A DNA stretch of 64,000 bases from Herbihabitans rhizosphaerae (GTDB lineage Bacteria > Actinomycetota > Actinomycetes > Mycobacteriales > Pseudonocardiaceae): NCBI RefSeq assembly GCF_004216555.1, contig NZ_SGWQ01000001.1, positions 186,001 through 250,000 on the forward strand, read 5' to 3'. The position numbers were made by a program, and so were the translations under genes. A model generated the notes under the pieces. It worked only from the letters and a program-made list of their open reading frames with translations. It made no database searches and was not told the origin of the DNA. Below are positions 8,069 to 15,877 of the stretch, piece by piece (the first letter of the stretch is position 1; each line of letters starts with the position of its first letter).

Positions 8069-8416
8069 CTCGACATATCGCGTTCGCCGAGAGCCGGACG
8101 TCCATTCACATCGAAATATTCGCGACATCGTTAAGTGCAGCAGCAAACAGTGGGTAGGCGCGCTGAGAATGGCAATCTCGTTACGCGCCTACCCACAGCA
8201 TGCATTCCTGCCACAGCCGAAGTCTGTGCCGACTAACCCGTGGTCACGGTTCCCACCGTGAGGCAGAGCGCTGAGCAATACCAGACTCGGCGGCCAACAG
8301 CGTGCCGCACATCGATTGATCTTCTACCTGTGGCCGGATCGACGCACAGCGGCCACCTTCGCGAAACGTGCTAAACGACCCATTGTCGACGACGGACGCT
8401 AACGATCGAGCAATGC
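8069..8416. other. Non-coding left part of the dapD-linked low-G+C island
   Basis: About 350 bases with no gene I can support. G+C is about 47-62% in the lines I counted, against about 72% inside dapD. It contains a strong hairpin at 8150-8196. A short frame on the minus strand (8244-8519) overlaps the lipoprotein gene in another frame and shows no recognisable features. Confidence 0.6.
8150..8196. terminator. Strong hairpin in the island (13-bp perfect stem)
   Basis: Arms GTGGGTAGGCGCG (8150-8162) and its exact complement (8184-8196) enclose a 21-base loop that itself contains GAGA/TCTC arms. It lies 82 bp after the dapD stop and 220 bp past the end of the lipoprotein gene on the other strand. 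No T-run follows; a bidirectional terminator or an element end are both possible. Confidence 0.5.
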
Positions 8417-8917
8417 CTAGTTCGAAGTCGAAGGCGGTGTATGCAACAGCTGGCGAGACCCCAACGGGCTTACTAGATCGACATACCTGTAAACGGGCGC
8501 AGTATGCACCGGAGGGCAAGGCTCCTTCGAGCTCCTACCGATGGCACCTATGGTGACGTTAGCGCCGGTTTCGCCAAAAACCACTCCTGCTTCTTGTAAG
8601 CAAGGCGACGAACCAGCTCGCTTGATAATCACCCGTCGGCCGCCATCGTCCATTCGCACGAAGGTCCACGAGACGATCAGCGAATCTGCCGGAGCCCCGC
8701 TGAATACGTCCGACTTCTTTAGATCGGGCAAAGTTGCACTCGCCTCACCTGCAGGTATGAGAGGGTCAGCTAACGGTTTGGCTGGTGAGCGATGTCCGCC
8801 CGTAGGAGCATCCGTGTGGCGCATCTCTGCTGCAGGCGAGCATCCTGCAAGCCCTATCGCAGCCAAGATCGCAACAGCTATCGATGAGCCGAATCTCTCA
8901 GCCAGTCGAGATGCCAT
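8417..8917 (-). CDS. Orphan lipoprotein in the dapD-linked island
   Basis: 166 residues. Signal peptide with lipobox: SSIAVAILAAIGLAGC (Cys at residue ~26), then a Pro/Ala-rich linker and a small domain with SLIVSWTFVRMDDGGRRVIIKRAG, a Cys in SSPCLQEAG and another in KEPCPPVH that could pair. No family recognised. Codon use is clearly less G+C-biased than in neighbours (about 57% G+C in the lines I counted), consistent with recent transfer. It is the only convincing gene between the two copies of the dapD 3' end. Confidence 0.6.
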   Translation of the reverse strand: MASRLAERFGSSIAVAILAAIGLAGCSPAAEMRHTDAPTGGHRSPAKPLADPLIPAGEASATLPDLKKSDVFSGAPADSLIVSWTFVRMDDGGRRVIIKRAGSSPCLQEAGVVFGETGANVTIGAIGRSSKEPCPPVHTAPVYRYVDLVSPLGSRQLLHTPPSTSN

Positions 8918-9039
8918 GTCTACATCGTGTCAGGGATGCACCAGCAGGCCAATACACACTGACCCACGCCTTTCTTTAGACCGAGCATCAATGATGTCCT
9001 CTATTCTTCGTAGCTCATTGCTTTAACACGGCCGATACG

Positions 9040-9120
9040 GCGACCGGCGCGGTGGAGGTCGTGGAACGCGCGGCCGGCGTCGGTGTGGAGCTGAACGCCG
9101 CCCTGCACGCCAACGACTGA
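9040..9120 (+). repeat. 81-bp direct repeat, right copy (detached dapD 3' end)
   Basis: Second copy of the last 26 codons plus stop of dapD, one mismatch to 7988-8068. It abuts the stop codon of the SDR gene with no gap (9121), which suggests this is the original junction of dapD with its downstream neighbour and that the island plus a substitute 3' end came in between. Confidence 0.9.
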
Positions 9121-9906
9121 TCACCTGCTCTCGAACTCGCCCGCGAGTCCGATGACCTGCTCGAGCACGTCGAAGCCGCCGTCGACCCTGATCAGCTGGC
9201 CGGTGGCGGCTCCGAATGCGTCGTCCGCGACCGTGGCGATGATCTTGCCGAGGTCGTCGGGCAGCAGCACCCTGCCGAGCACCGACCGAGACCGCAGGTG
9301 GCTCCGGATGCCGTCGGTGAACACGTCCGCGGTGGCGTCGGTGTCCACCGCGCCGGCAGCCACGGTGTTGACCGTGACGCCGAACCGGGCGCCGTCGCCG
9401 GCCACGTGGCGGGCGAACGTGTTCAGCGCGGCCTTCGCGGTCGAGTGCGCGATCGACCCGCCCACCATGTCGGCCGCCGTGCTGGACACGTAGACGATCC
9501 GCCCCGCGCGCTGCTCCCGCATGATCTCCAACGCGCGCCGGGTGAGGTGGTACACGCCGGCCAGTTCGCCGTTCACCTTGTCCGCGAAGCGTTCCCACTC
9601 CAGCTCAGCCAGCGGCTGGAACGGCGGCTGCACGGTGTTCGCGTTGCACACCAGCACGTCCAGCCGGCCGTGCTCGCGGCGCACCTCCTCGATCATGGCC
9701 GCGACCGCCTCGCCGTCGCGGACGTCGGCACGCACCGTCCTGGCGCTGCCACCGTCCGCCTCGATGCCGGCGACCACCGCGGCGGCGGACTCGGCGTCAC
9801 GGAGGTAGTTGACGATCACGTGGTACCCGCGCCTGCCCAACTCCCGTGCCGTGCCCGCACCGATCCCGCGACCGGCCCCGCTGATCAGCGCGACTCCCCT
9901 GCTCAT
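9121..9906 (-). CDS. SDR-family oxidoreductase with substituted catalytic Tyr
   Basis: 261-residue short-chain dehydrogenase/reductase. Cofactor motif SGAGRGIG (residues 9-16), DVRD, a variant NNAG as CNANT (~88), active-site Ser in VYVSSTAA (141/142) and Lys158 in HSTAKAAL. The position of the catalytic Tyr (YxxxK) is His154, so normal SDR chemistry is questionable. ATG at 9906 fits the usual N-terminus and has a GAAAGGAGAAA box. Divergent from an HxlR regulator that probably controls it. FabG-like reductase is the nearest general description. Confidence 0.85.
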   Translation of the reverse strand: MSRGVALISGAGRGIGAGTARELGRRGYHVIVNYLRDAESAAAVVAGIEADGGSARTVRADVRDGEAVAAMIEEVRREHGRLDVLVCNANTVQPPFQPLAELEWERFADKVNGELAGVYHLTRRALEIMREQRAGRIVYVSSTAADMVGGSIAHSTAKAALNTFARHVAGDGARFGVTVNTVAAGAVDTDATADVFTDGIRSHLRSRSVLGRVLLPDDLGKIIATVADDAFGAATGQLIRVDGGFDVLEQVIGLAGEFESR

Positions 9907-9962
9907 GCGTTTCTCCTTTCCCAGCAACGAAATTCCAGTGATCTCAACGCTACCGAGTAGGG

Positions 9963-9977
9963 CTTACATTTTGTAAG
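9963..9977. promoter_or_regulatory. Putative HxlR operator
   Basis: Perfect inverted repeat CTTACA-TTT-TGTAAG in the 97-bp divergent region between the SDR and HxlR genes; a half-site-like GTAAG follows at 9991-9995. Position between divergent starts fits autoregulation and control of the SDR gene. Confidence 0.6.
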
Positions 9978-10003
9978 GGCATACAGTGAGGTAAGCTCCT
10001 GAC

Positions 10004-10396
10004 ATGCGGGAAGGACTGCAGGCGAGCGGCACCGCGTCACCCCGGGAAGGTGACGTGTTCCACAGTGAATGCGTCGGCCGGGCGATCATGGAGGACATCT
10101 CCGGCCGGTGGTCGACGCTGATCCTGGCCGCCCTGCGGGACCGCCCGATGCGCTTCTTCGAGCTGCGCGACAAGATCGAGGGCATCAGCGAGAAGGTGCT
10201 GTCCCAGAAGCTCCGGGTACTCGTGCGCGACGGCCTGGTCGAGCGGACCGTCGAGCCGTCCGTACCGCCCAAGGTGAGCTACGCGCTGACCGATCTCGGC
10301 CGCGGCCTGACCCGCCCGCTGGGGCAGCTCGTGCGCTGGATCGCCGCGCACGCACCCGAGGTCGTCGCGGCCCGCGAGAGCTACGACGCCGGTTAG
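10004..10396 (+). CDS. HxlR-family transcriptional regulator
   Basis: 130 residues with a winged helix of the HxlR/MarR-like type: ISGRWSTLILAAL, MRFFELRDKIEGISEKVLSQKLRVL (recognition helix), DGLVERT, VSYALTDLGRGL. A single Cys (SECVGRAIM, residue ~23) sits at the place where several HxlR proteins carry a redox- or electrophile-sensing Cys. Divergent from the SDR gene with the palindrome at 9963-9977 between, so it probably represses or activates that gene. The 3' end overlaps the deaminase gene by 4 bp in convergent orientation. Confidence 0.85.
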   Translation: MREGLQASGTASPREGDVFHSECVGRAIMEDISGRWSTLILAALRDRPMRFFELRDKIEGISEKVLSQKLRVLVRDGLVERTVEPSVPPKVSYALTDLGRGLTRPLGQLVRWIAAHAPEVVAARESYDAG

Positions 10397-10836
10397 TCGC
10401 CGATGTCCTCGTTCCACAGGTCCGGGTGCGCCTCGACGAACTCGGACATCATGCGCACGCATTCCTCGTCGTCCACGATCGTGATCTCCACGCCGTGCTC
10501 GGCGAGCCAGTCGTGGCCGCCGCTGAACGTGCGCGCCTCGCCGACGATCACGTGCGGGATCCGGAACTGGCGCACCAGGCCGCTGCAGTACCAGCACGGC
10601 GACAGCGTGGTGACCATGATCGTGTCCCGATAGGTGGGACGGCGGCCGGCCGCGCGAAAGGCCGCCGTCTCCGCGTGCGTGGACGGATCGTCGTCCTGAA
10701 CGCGCCGGTTGTGCCCGCTGCCGAGCAGCGTACCGGCCGAATCGAACAGCGCGGCGCCGATCGGAATGCCGCCCTCCGCACGACCAAGCCGCGCCTCGCC
10801 GACCGCCACGGCGAGCAGAGCGGACGCGTCGATCAC
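10393..10836 (-). CDS. Cytosine/nucleoside deaminase-like protein
   Basis: 147-residue zinc deaminase of the CDA superfamily. Zn ligands and proton shuttle are visible: H54-A-E56 in STHAETAAF and C81-W-Y-C84 in SPCWYCSG. The layout (small protein, GGIPIGAAL near the start, and aromatic PCWYC) resembles yeast-type cytosine deaminase more than tRNA adenosine deaminase. Substrate not certain. Start ATG at 10836; about 25 bp separates it from the divergent CHAD gene, so the two promoters overlap. Confidence 0.8.
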   Translation of the reverse strand: MIDASALLAVAVGEARLGRAEGGIPIGAALFDSAGTLLGSGHNRRVQDDDPSTHAETAAFRAAGRRPTYRDTIMVTTLSPCWYCSGLVRQFRIPHVIVGEARTFSGGHDWLAEHGVEITIVDDEECVRMMSEFVEAHPDLWNEDIGD

Positions 10837-10861
10837 CTAACCTTCACCTACCATTCATCTC

Positions 10862-11812
10862 GTGACTCTTGCTCCGCCTACACCGGTTGACCTGGGACTA
10901 GACCCCGCGCCGCGCGATGTCCGCGCCGAGGACTCCCCAGCTTGGCACGTTCGCGCCCGGCTGGACGCTCAGGTTCGCGAGTTACTGGCACACGAGGACG
11001 GCGCCCGCGACGGGCAGGATCCCGAGCACGTGCACCAGATGCGGGTGGCCGTGCGCCGGATGCGCGCCGCGCTCAAGGCCGAGGGCTCGACCGTGCCGGA
11101 CGCCGACGAGCTGCGGGCCGAGCTGAAGTGGCTCGGCGGCGCGCTCGGCGAGGTGCGCGATTTCGACGTGCTGCTCGGCCGGCTGCGCGAGGAGACCGCC
11201 GACTTCGGTCCGGACGAGCAGCACGCGGCCGACCGCCTGTTCGCCGGTCTGGTCACCGACCGCAGGCGCGCCCGCCGCAAGATGCTCGGCGTGCTGCGCG
11301 GCTCCCGGTACCGCGCGCTGCTGCACGACCTCGCCGAGGCGGCGCGCTCGGACGTGCCGGTCGTCGAGCCGGAGTCCGGCAAGTCCGGCAAACCCGCCAA
11401 GAAGACGGCACTGGTCGACGTGGTGCGCAAGCCGCATCGCAAGCTGGTCAAGGCGGCAGCGGCGCTGCCCGACGATCCGCCGGACGACGACCTGCATGCG
11501 TTGCGCATCAAGGGAAAGCGGGTGCGCTACGCGGCCGAACTGGCGGCCGACTCCGGCGGCAAGAAGGTCAAGAAGCTGATCGCCGCGACCAAGAAGTTCC
11601 AGGACCTGCTCGGTGATCACCAGGACGCGGTGGTCGGCGAGCAGGAGGTGCGCCGGATGCTCTCCGAGCAGGGCGGAGAGATCGACGCCGACGTGGTGTT
11701 CGTGGCCGGCCGGCTGGTCGAACGCGAGCGCGCACGGCGCACGGAATGCCGGCGGCGGTGGCGCATGGCGGTCGCGAAGGTCGACGATCGGGCCACGGCG
11801 CTGCTGAGTTGA
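10862..11812 (+). CDS. CHAD domain protein (polyphosphate-associated)
   Basis: 316 residues. The two halves of the CHAD fold are visible, each with a conserved His and a basic helix: VHQMRVAVRRMRAALK (residues ~60-75) and LHALRIKGKRVRYAAEL (~215-230). Many Lys/Arg lie on alpha helices, as in CHAD proteins, which bind inorganic polyphosphate. No CYTH/triphosphatase domain is fused. GTG at 10862 without a clear RBS suggests a leaderless message. Role in polyphosphate granules is a family-level inference. Confidence 0.85.
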   Translation: MTLAPPTPVDLGLDPAPRDVRAEDSPAWHVRARLDAQVRELLAHEDGARDGQDPEHVHQMRVAVRRMRAALKAEGSTVPDADELRAELKWLGGALGEVRDFDVLLGRLREETADFGPDEQHAADRLFAGLVTDRRRARRKMLGVLRGSRYRALLHDLAEAARSDVPVVEPESGKSGKPAKKTALVDVVRKPHRKLVKAAAALPDDPPDDDLHALRIKGKRVRYAAELAADSGGKKVKKLIAATKKFQDLLGDHQDAVVGEQEVRRMLSEQGGEIDADVVFVAGRLVERERARRTECRRRWRMAVAKVDDRATALLS

Positions 11813-11858
11813 CCATTCGCCGAGTGGCCGCTCGGCGAACCTTCTAGAGTTCGCGCTC

Positions 11859-12431
11859 ATGAAGACTTTTCGACGTGCCGGGCTGGTGCTCACCGCGGCG
11901 GCCTCGATCGCCCTTCTCGCCGGCTGCAACGACTCCAAGGACGGCATGGGCTCGCCCATGGCCCAGACGACCCCCGTCGAGTCGGCGCCGCCGGAGATGC
12001 CCGGGGAGGAGCCGGCGCCGGAGTCGACCAGCCGCACCCGGCCGTCGGTGACCATGCCGGGGTCCAGCCAGGACCCGAGGAAGAAGGCCGCGTGCGACAA
12101 GTTCTGCGAGCGGTTCAAGCAGATCACCGAGCACGAGCAGTGCGGCGGCATCGCCAAGGAGACGCCGCCCGACCAGTGCGCGCAGTGGGTCGGCGACCTG
12201 GAGAAGGCGATCACCGAGGCCTACCAGGACGAGGACTACAAGGCGATCGTGGGCAGCAACATCCTGCTGGAGCACATCAAGGACTCCGCGAAGAAGTACG
12301 GCGAGGAAAACTGCGCGCAGCCGGTGACCGGCCAGGGTGGTGCCACGGAGCGCGCCAAGGTGGCGATGTGCAAGATGAACCTGATCTCGCTGCGAGGTAC
12401 GGCCAAGAGCGCCTACAACAGGATCAGCTAG
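11859..12431 (+). CDS. Secreted lipoprotein of unknown function
   Basis: 190 residues with a lipobox signal (AASIALLAGC, Cys ~24), a Pro/Glu/Ser-rich linker and a helical Lys/Glu-rich domain with six Cys (AACDKFCERF, EQCGG, DQCAQW, ENCAQP, MCKMN) that probably form disulphides outside the cell. No recognised family. It ends just before the inverted-repeat array at 12444-12530, which likely terminates both it and the convergent dapC. Confidence 0.65.
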   Translation: MKTFRRAGLVLTAAASIALLAGCNDSKDGMGSPMAQTTPVESAPPEMPGEEPAPESTSRTRPSVTMPGSSQDPRKKAACDKFCERFKQITEHEQCGGIAKETPPDQCAQWVGDLEKAITEAYQDEDYKAIVGSNILLEHIKDSAKKYGEENCAQPVTGQGGATERAKVAMCKMNLISLRGTAKSAYNRIS

Positions 12432-12443
12432 CCGCGTGAAACG

Positions 12444-12530
12444 CGCGAGTCCCGCGCCCTGCACCGGTGAGTCCCGCGCCCTGCACGGTGCACAGCGCGG
12501 GACTCGGGGTGTCTGAGCGCGGGACTCGCG
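12444..12530. terminator. Nested inverted repeats of GAGTCCCGCGC between convergent genes
   Basis: Two forward copies (12447-12457, 12469-12479) and two reverse copies (12495-12505, 12517-12527) of GAGTCCCGCGC. The outer pair extends to a 14-bp stem (CGCGAGTCCCGCGC) and the inner pair continues through CTGCAC/GTGCA. It can fold on either strand and sits between the ends of the lipoprotein and dapC genes, so a bidirectional terminator is likely. Confidence 0.6.
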
Positions 12531-12546
12531 ATCAGCAGGGGGTTGA

Positions 12547-13644
12547 TCAGCCGGCCAGACGGCTCACCGCGGCCGCGACGCGCTCATCGGTCGCGGTGAG
12601 CGCGATCCGCACGTGCGTGCCGCCGGCCGGGCCGTAGAACGTGCCCGGCGCGACCAGGATGCCGCGCTCGGCGAACCACTCCACAGTGGACCAGGCGTCG
12701 TCGCCGCGGGTCGCCCACAGGTACAGCCCGGCCTCCGAGTGGTCGATCGCGAACCCGGCAGAGGTGATCGCCGGGAGCAGTGAGTCGCGCCGCGCGGCGT
12801 AGCGCTTCCGTTGTGCCGCAACGTGTTCGTCGTCGCGCATGGCAGCGGTGATGGCCGCCTGCACCGGCCGGGGCACGATCATCCCGGCGTGCTTGCGCAC
12901 CGCCAGCAGCTCGGCCACCAGCGCCGGATCACCGGTCACGAACCCCGCGCGGTAGCCGGCGAGGCTGGAGCTCTTCGACAGCGAGTGCACCGCGAGCACG
13001 CCGTCCAGCGACCCGCCGGTCACCGACTCGTGCAGCACCGACACCGGCTCGGCGTCCCACCCGAGCGTCAGGTAGCACTCGTCGGACACCACGATCGCGT
13101 CCCGCTCGCGCGCCCAGTCCACGACCTTGCGCAGGTGCTCGACGGGCAGCACCCGACCGGTGGGGTTGGACGGCGAGTTCAGCCACACCAGCGCCGGGCG
13201 GCGCGGCCCGAGCGCGGTCAACCCGTCGGTCCTGGCCACCTCCGCACCGGCCAGCCGCGCGCCCACCTCGTAGGTCGGGTACGCCAGCTCCGGGATCACC
13301 ACAAGATCGCCGGCGCGCACGCCGAGCAGCGTCGGCAGCCAGGCGACGAGTTCCTTGGAGCCGATCGTGGGCAGCACCGCGTCCGGGTCCGGAATGTGCA
13401 CGGAATGCCTGCGGCGCAACGCCTCCACGACCGCCTCGCGCAGCTCGGGGGTGCCGTGTGTGGCCGGGTAGCCGGGCACGTCGGCGACCGTGCCGAGTGC
13501 CTCCGAGATCACCGGCGCGACCGGGTCGACAGGGGTGCCGACCGACAGGTCGACCAGCCCGTCAGGGTGGGCACGGGCGCGCTCCTTGGCGCCGGCCAGC
13601 GTGTCCCACGGAAAGTCCGGCAGCCGCGGACCGGTGCGTGTCAC
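12547..13644 (-). CDS. dapC: Succinyldiaminopimelate aminotransferase
   Basis: 365-residue class I/II PLP aminotransferase that makes N-succinyl-LL-DAP from the keto form in the lysine/DAP pathway. Visible: PAYPTYEVG region as [32 protein letters not shown], the PLP Lys in [13 protein letters not shown], and the C-terminal Arg in [11 protein letters not shown] at 13644 overlaps the stop of fdxA (GTGA), so the two are coupled, as in mycobacterial fdxC-dapC. With dapD and dapE nearby three steps of the succinylase branch are present in the window. Confidence 0.93.
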   Translation of the reverse strand: MTRTGPRLPDFPWDTLAGAKERARAHPDGLVDLSVGTPVDPVAPVISEALGTVADVPGYPATHGTPELREAVVEALRRRHSVHIPDPDAVLPTIGSKELVAWLPTLLGVRAGDLVVIPELAYPTYEVGARLAGAEVARTDGLTALGPRRPALVWLNSPSNPTGRVLPVEHLRKVVDWARERDAIVVSDECYLTLGWDAEPVSVLHESVTGGSLDGVLAVHSLSKSSSLAGYRAGFVTGDPALVAELLAVRKHAGMIVPRPVQAAITAAMRDDEHVAAQRKRYAARRDSLLPAITSAGFAIDHSEAGLYLWATRGDDAWSTVEWFAERGILVAPGTFYGPAGGTHVRIALTATDERVAAAVSRLAG

Positions 13645-13961
13645 TCGCCCTGGGGTGGGAGGTTCTTGATCATCTCCGGGTCGGCGCTCACCTTGCCGAC
13701 CTTGGACGCGCCGCCCGGGGATCCGAGCTCGTCGAAGAAGTCGGCGTTGGCCTTGGTGTAGTCCTTCCACTGATCGGGGACGTCGTCCTCGTAGTAGATG
13801 GCTTCCACCGGACACACCGGCTCACAGGCGCCGCAGTCCACACACTCGTCGGGGTGGATGTAGAGCATCCGGTCGCCTTCGTAGATGCAGTCGACGGGGC
13901 ACTCCTCGATGCATGCCTTGTCGAGGATGTCGACGCAGGGTTCGGCGATCGTGTACGTCAC
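13641..13961 (-). CDS. fdxA: 7Fe ferredoxin (3Fe-4S/4Fe-4S)
   Basis: 106-residue cytoplasmic electron carrier. N-terminal cluster Cys motifs: [23 protein letters not shown] (first half, with the longer spacing of a 3Fe-4S site) and [17 protein letters not shown] (4Fe-4S site). The C-terminal tail ([16 protein letters not shown]) is typical of actinobacterial FdxA/FdxC. GTG start at 13961. It is upstream of and translationally coupled to dapC; the conserved pairing is old but not functionally explained. Confidence 0.93.
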   Translation of the reverse strand: MTYTIAEPCVDILDKACIEECPVDCIYEGDRMLYIHPDECVDCGACEPVCPVEAIYYEDDVPDQWKDYTKANADFFDELGSPGGASKVGKVSADPEMIKNLPPQGE

Positions 13962-14108
13962 TACTACTCCTGCTCTGCTCAGCTCGTGGTGGGCGCGCTA
14001 CCGCGAGGTTACGCGTCGTTCGTCAGTATCTCTCGGCGGCATCGTCGCCACACGGCAGGTCCACCCGACATGTGAAACACATCTCCCCTGTTCTTCCCGC
14101 CGGTTGGG

Positions 14109-14888
14109 ATGACGCACCATGTGGCCGTGCCACTGCTCTCCGACGACGTGCGTGACCTGGAGTTCCTCTGCGCCGAGGCGTGGCCGGCGATGGTGTCGGA
14201 GCGGCTCGGCGACTGGCTTCTGCGCGCGGCCGGAGGCTTCACCGGGCGAGCCAACAGCGCGCTGGTGCTCGGCGATCCGGGCGTGCCGGTGCCGGACGCG
14301 CTGGCCACCGTGATCGACTTCTCAGCGAAACACGGCATCACCCCGAAAGTGCAGGTCGTGTGGGGTGATCCGACCGAGGCGGCGATCGCCGCCGCCGGGT
14401 GGACGGTGGACACCGGGCACTCGGGCGAGCACGGGGTGGTGGTGCTGACCGGCCCGCTGGACCTCGACGAACGTGCCGGCACCGTGCTGGACCACCCGAC
14501 ACCCGCATGGTGGCGCCTGGTCTCGGGCACTGAGACGCCCGCACCTGCCGAGCGGCACGTGCTCGCCGGCGGCGCGCTGACCGGCTTCGGTGTGACCGCG
14601 GTGCACGGCGAGACCGTGGCCGCCGTGCGCGGCGGGGTCGCCGGTGACGTGCTGTTGGTCGCCCGGCTGGCGGTCCGCGCCGACGCGCGCCGCCACGGGC
14701 ACGCGCGCCGGCTGCTCGGCACGCTCGCCGCGTGGGGCCGCGGGCACGGCGCGCGGCGCATGGTCCTGCAGGTCACGGCCGGCAACACTGCGGCGCTGCG
14801 GCTCTACGAGACGCTCGGCTGCGTCGAGCACCACCGCTATCAGTACTGGACACCCTCGAACGTGAGCTGTGTTCTACTTCACTGGTGA
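14109..14888 (+). CDS. GNAT-family N-acetyltransferase
   Basis: 259 residues. The C-terminal half is a GNAT domain: LLVARLAVRADARRHGHARRLL (acetyl-CoA pyrophosphate loop R-x-x-G-x-A/G region) and LQVTAGNTAALRLYETLGC, ending in HHRYQYW. The N-terminal half (WPAMVSERLGDWLLRAAGGFTGRANSAL) is the extension found in RimI-like two-domain actinobacterial acetyltransferases. Substrate unknown. The stop overlaps the GTG start of the next gene (GTGA). ATG at 14109 or GTG at 14121 could be the start. Confidence 0.8.
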   Translation: MTHHVAVPLLSDDVRDLEFLCAEAWPAMVSERLGDWLLRAAGGFTGRANSALVLGDPGVPVPDALATVIDFSAKHGITPKVQVVWGDPTEAAIAAAGWTVDTGHSGEHGVVVLTGPLDLDERAGTVLDHPTPAWWRLVSGTETPAPAERHVLAGGALTGFGVTAVHGETVAAVRGGVAGDVLLVARLAVRADARRHGHARRLLGTLAAWGRGHGARRMVLQVTAGNTAALRLYETLGCVEHHRYQYWTPSNVSCVLLHW

Positions 14889-15877
14889 GTACGTTGATCG
14901 ACCCGGCCGGGATCACGCCGTCCCGGGCCAGCGCCGGCCTCGCGAAGGTCATGCGCCTCGCCTCCCGCGAACCGAGCAGGCTCGCCCCGCCCGGCGCGCT
15001 GGGCGCCTGGCTCGGACGCGCCTGGCTCGCCGGACTGTGCACGGTCGGGCGGATCGGCCCGCCGATCGCGCACACGCCGGTGCGAACCCGCCGGGTGCGC
15101 GGCGAATGGGTCGGCGGCGTGCCGAGCGCCGGCGCGCGGATCGTGTACTACATCCACGGCAGCGGATACATCGGCTGCTCGCCGTGGACGCACCGCGGCC
15201 TGGTCTCGCGGGTGTCGGCCGCGGTCGGCCGGCCGGCGTTCAGCGTGACCTACCGGCGCGCGCCGGAACACCGGTTCCCGGCCGCCCACGAGGACGTCGT
15301 GAACGGCTTCAACTGGTTGCTGGACAACGGTTTCCGGTCCGAGGACATCATCGTGGCCGGTGACTCGGCCGGCGGGCATCTGGCCTTCTCCCTGTGCGGC
15401 GAGCTGCGCAGACTGGGCATCGCGCAGCCGGCCGGCGTGATCGCGTTCTCCCCGCTCGTGGACGCGACGTTCGCACTCGCCTCGGCCAGGGAGCGCACCA
15501 TCACCGATCCGTTCGTCACCGCCCGCACCGCGCGCCGGCTGATCGGCCTGTACACCCGCGGCTCCGACCCGTGCGATCCCCGGCTGGACGTCGTCCAAGA
15601 GGTCGGGCCGGACTTTCCGCCGGTGCTGCTGCAGGCCGGTGAACGCGAACTGCTCGGCGCGGACGCGGTGCACTTCGCCGAGGCGCTCAACGGCGCGGGC
15701 GGGCGCTGCGAGCTGCAGGTGTGGCCGGGGCAGGTGCACGTGTTCCAGATCGTGCCGTTCCTGCCGGAGGCACGCGCGGCTCTGCGGCACGTGGCGCGGT
15801 TCGCCGCCGCCCTGGACAGCGAGATCAGGCCGGCTGCGATTCCATCCACTGCACGGCCTTCTTGGCGGCCCGCTTGA
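14885..15877 (+). CDS. Alpha/beta hydrolase, hormone-sensitive-lipase family
   Basis: 330 residues. HSL-family marks: oxyanion motif HGSGY (residues 91-95, a variant of HGGG), nucleophile Ser161 in AGDSAGGH, acid in the ERELLGADAV region and His in GQVHVFQ. Likely a cytoplasmic carboxylesterase or lipid-chain esterase. Coupled to the GNAT gene upstream by a GTGA overlap. Its last 53 bases overlap the 3' end of the gene on the opposite strand, unusually long for a convergent pair. Confidence 0.83.
   Translation: MSTLIDPAGITPSRASAGLAKVMRLASREPSRLAPPGALGAWLGRAWLAGLCTVGRIGPPIAHTPVRTRRVRGEWVGGVPSAGARIVYYIHGSGYIGCSPWTHRGLVSRVSAAVGRPAFSVTYRRAPEHRFPAAHEDVVNGFNWLLDNGFRSEDIIVAGDSAGGHLAFSLCGELRRLGIAQPAGVIAFSPLVDATFALASARERTITDPFVTARTARRLIGLYTRGSDPCDPRLDVVQEVGPDFPPVLLQAGERELLGADAVHFAEALNGAGGRCELQVWPGQVHVFQIVPFLPEARAALRHVARFAAALDSEIRPAAIPSTARPSWRPA

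Noticed and set aside
8244..8519. 91-residue minus-strand frame in the island
   Set aside because: Overlaps the lipoprotein gene in another frame, no RBS, no family.
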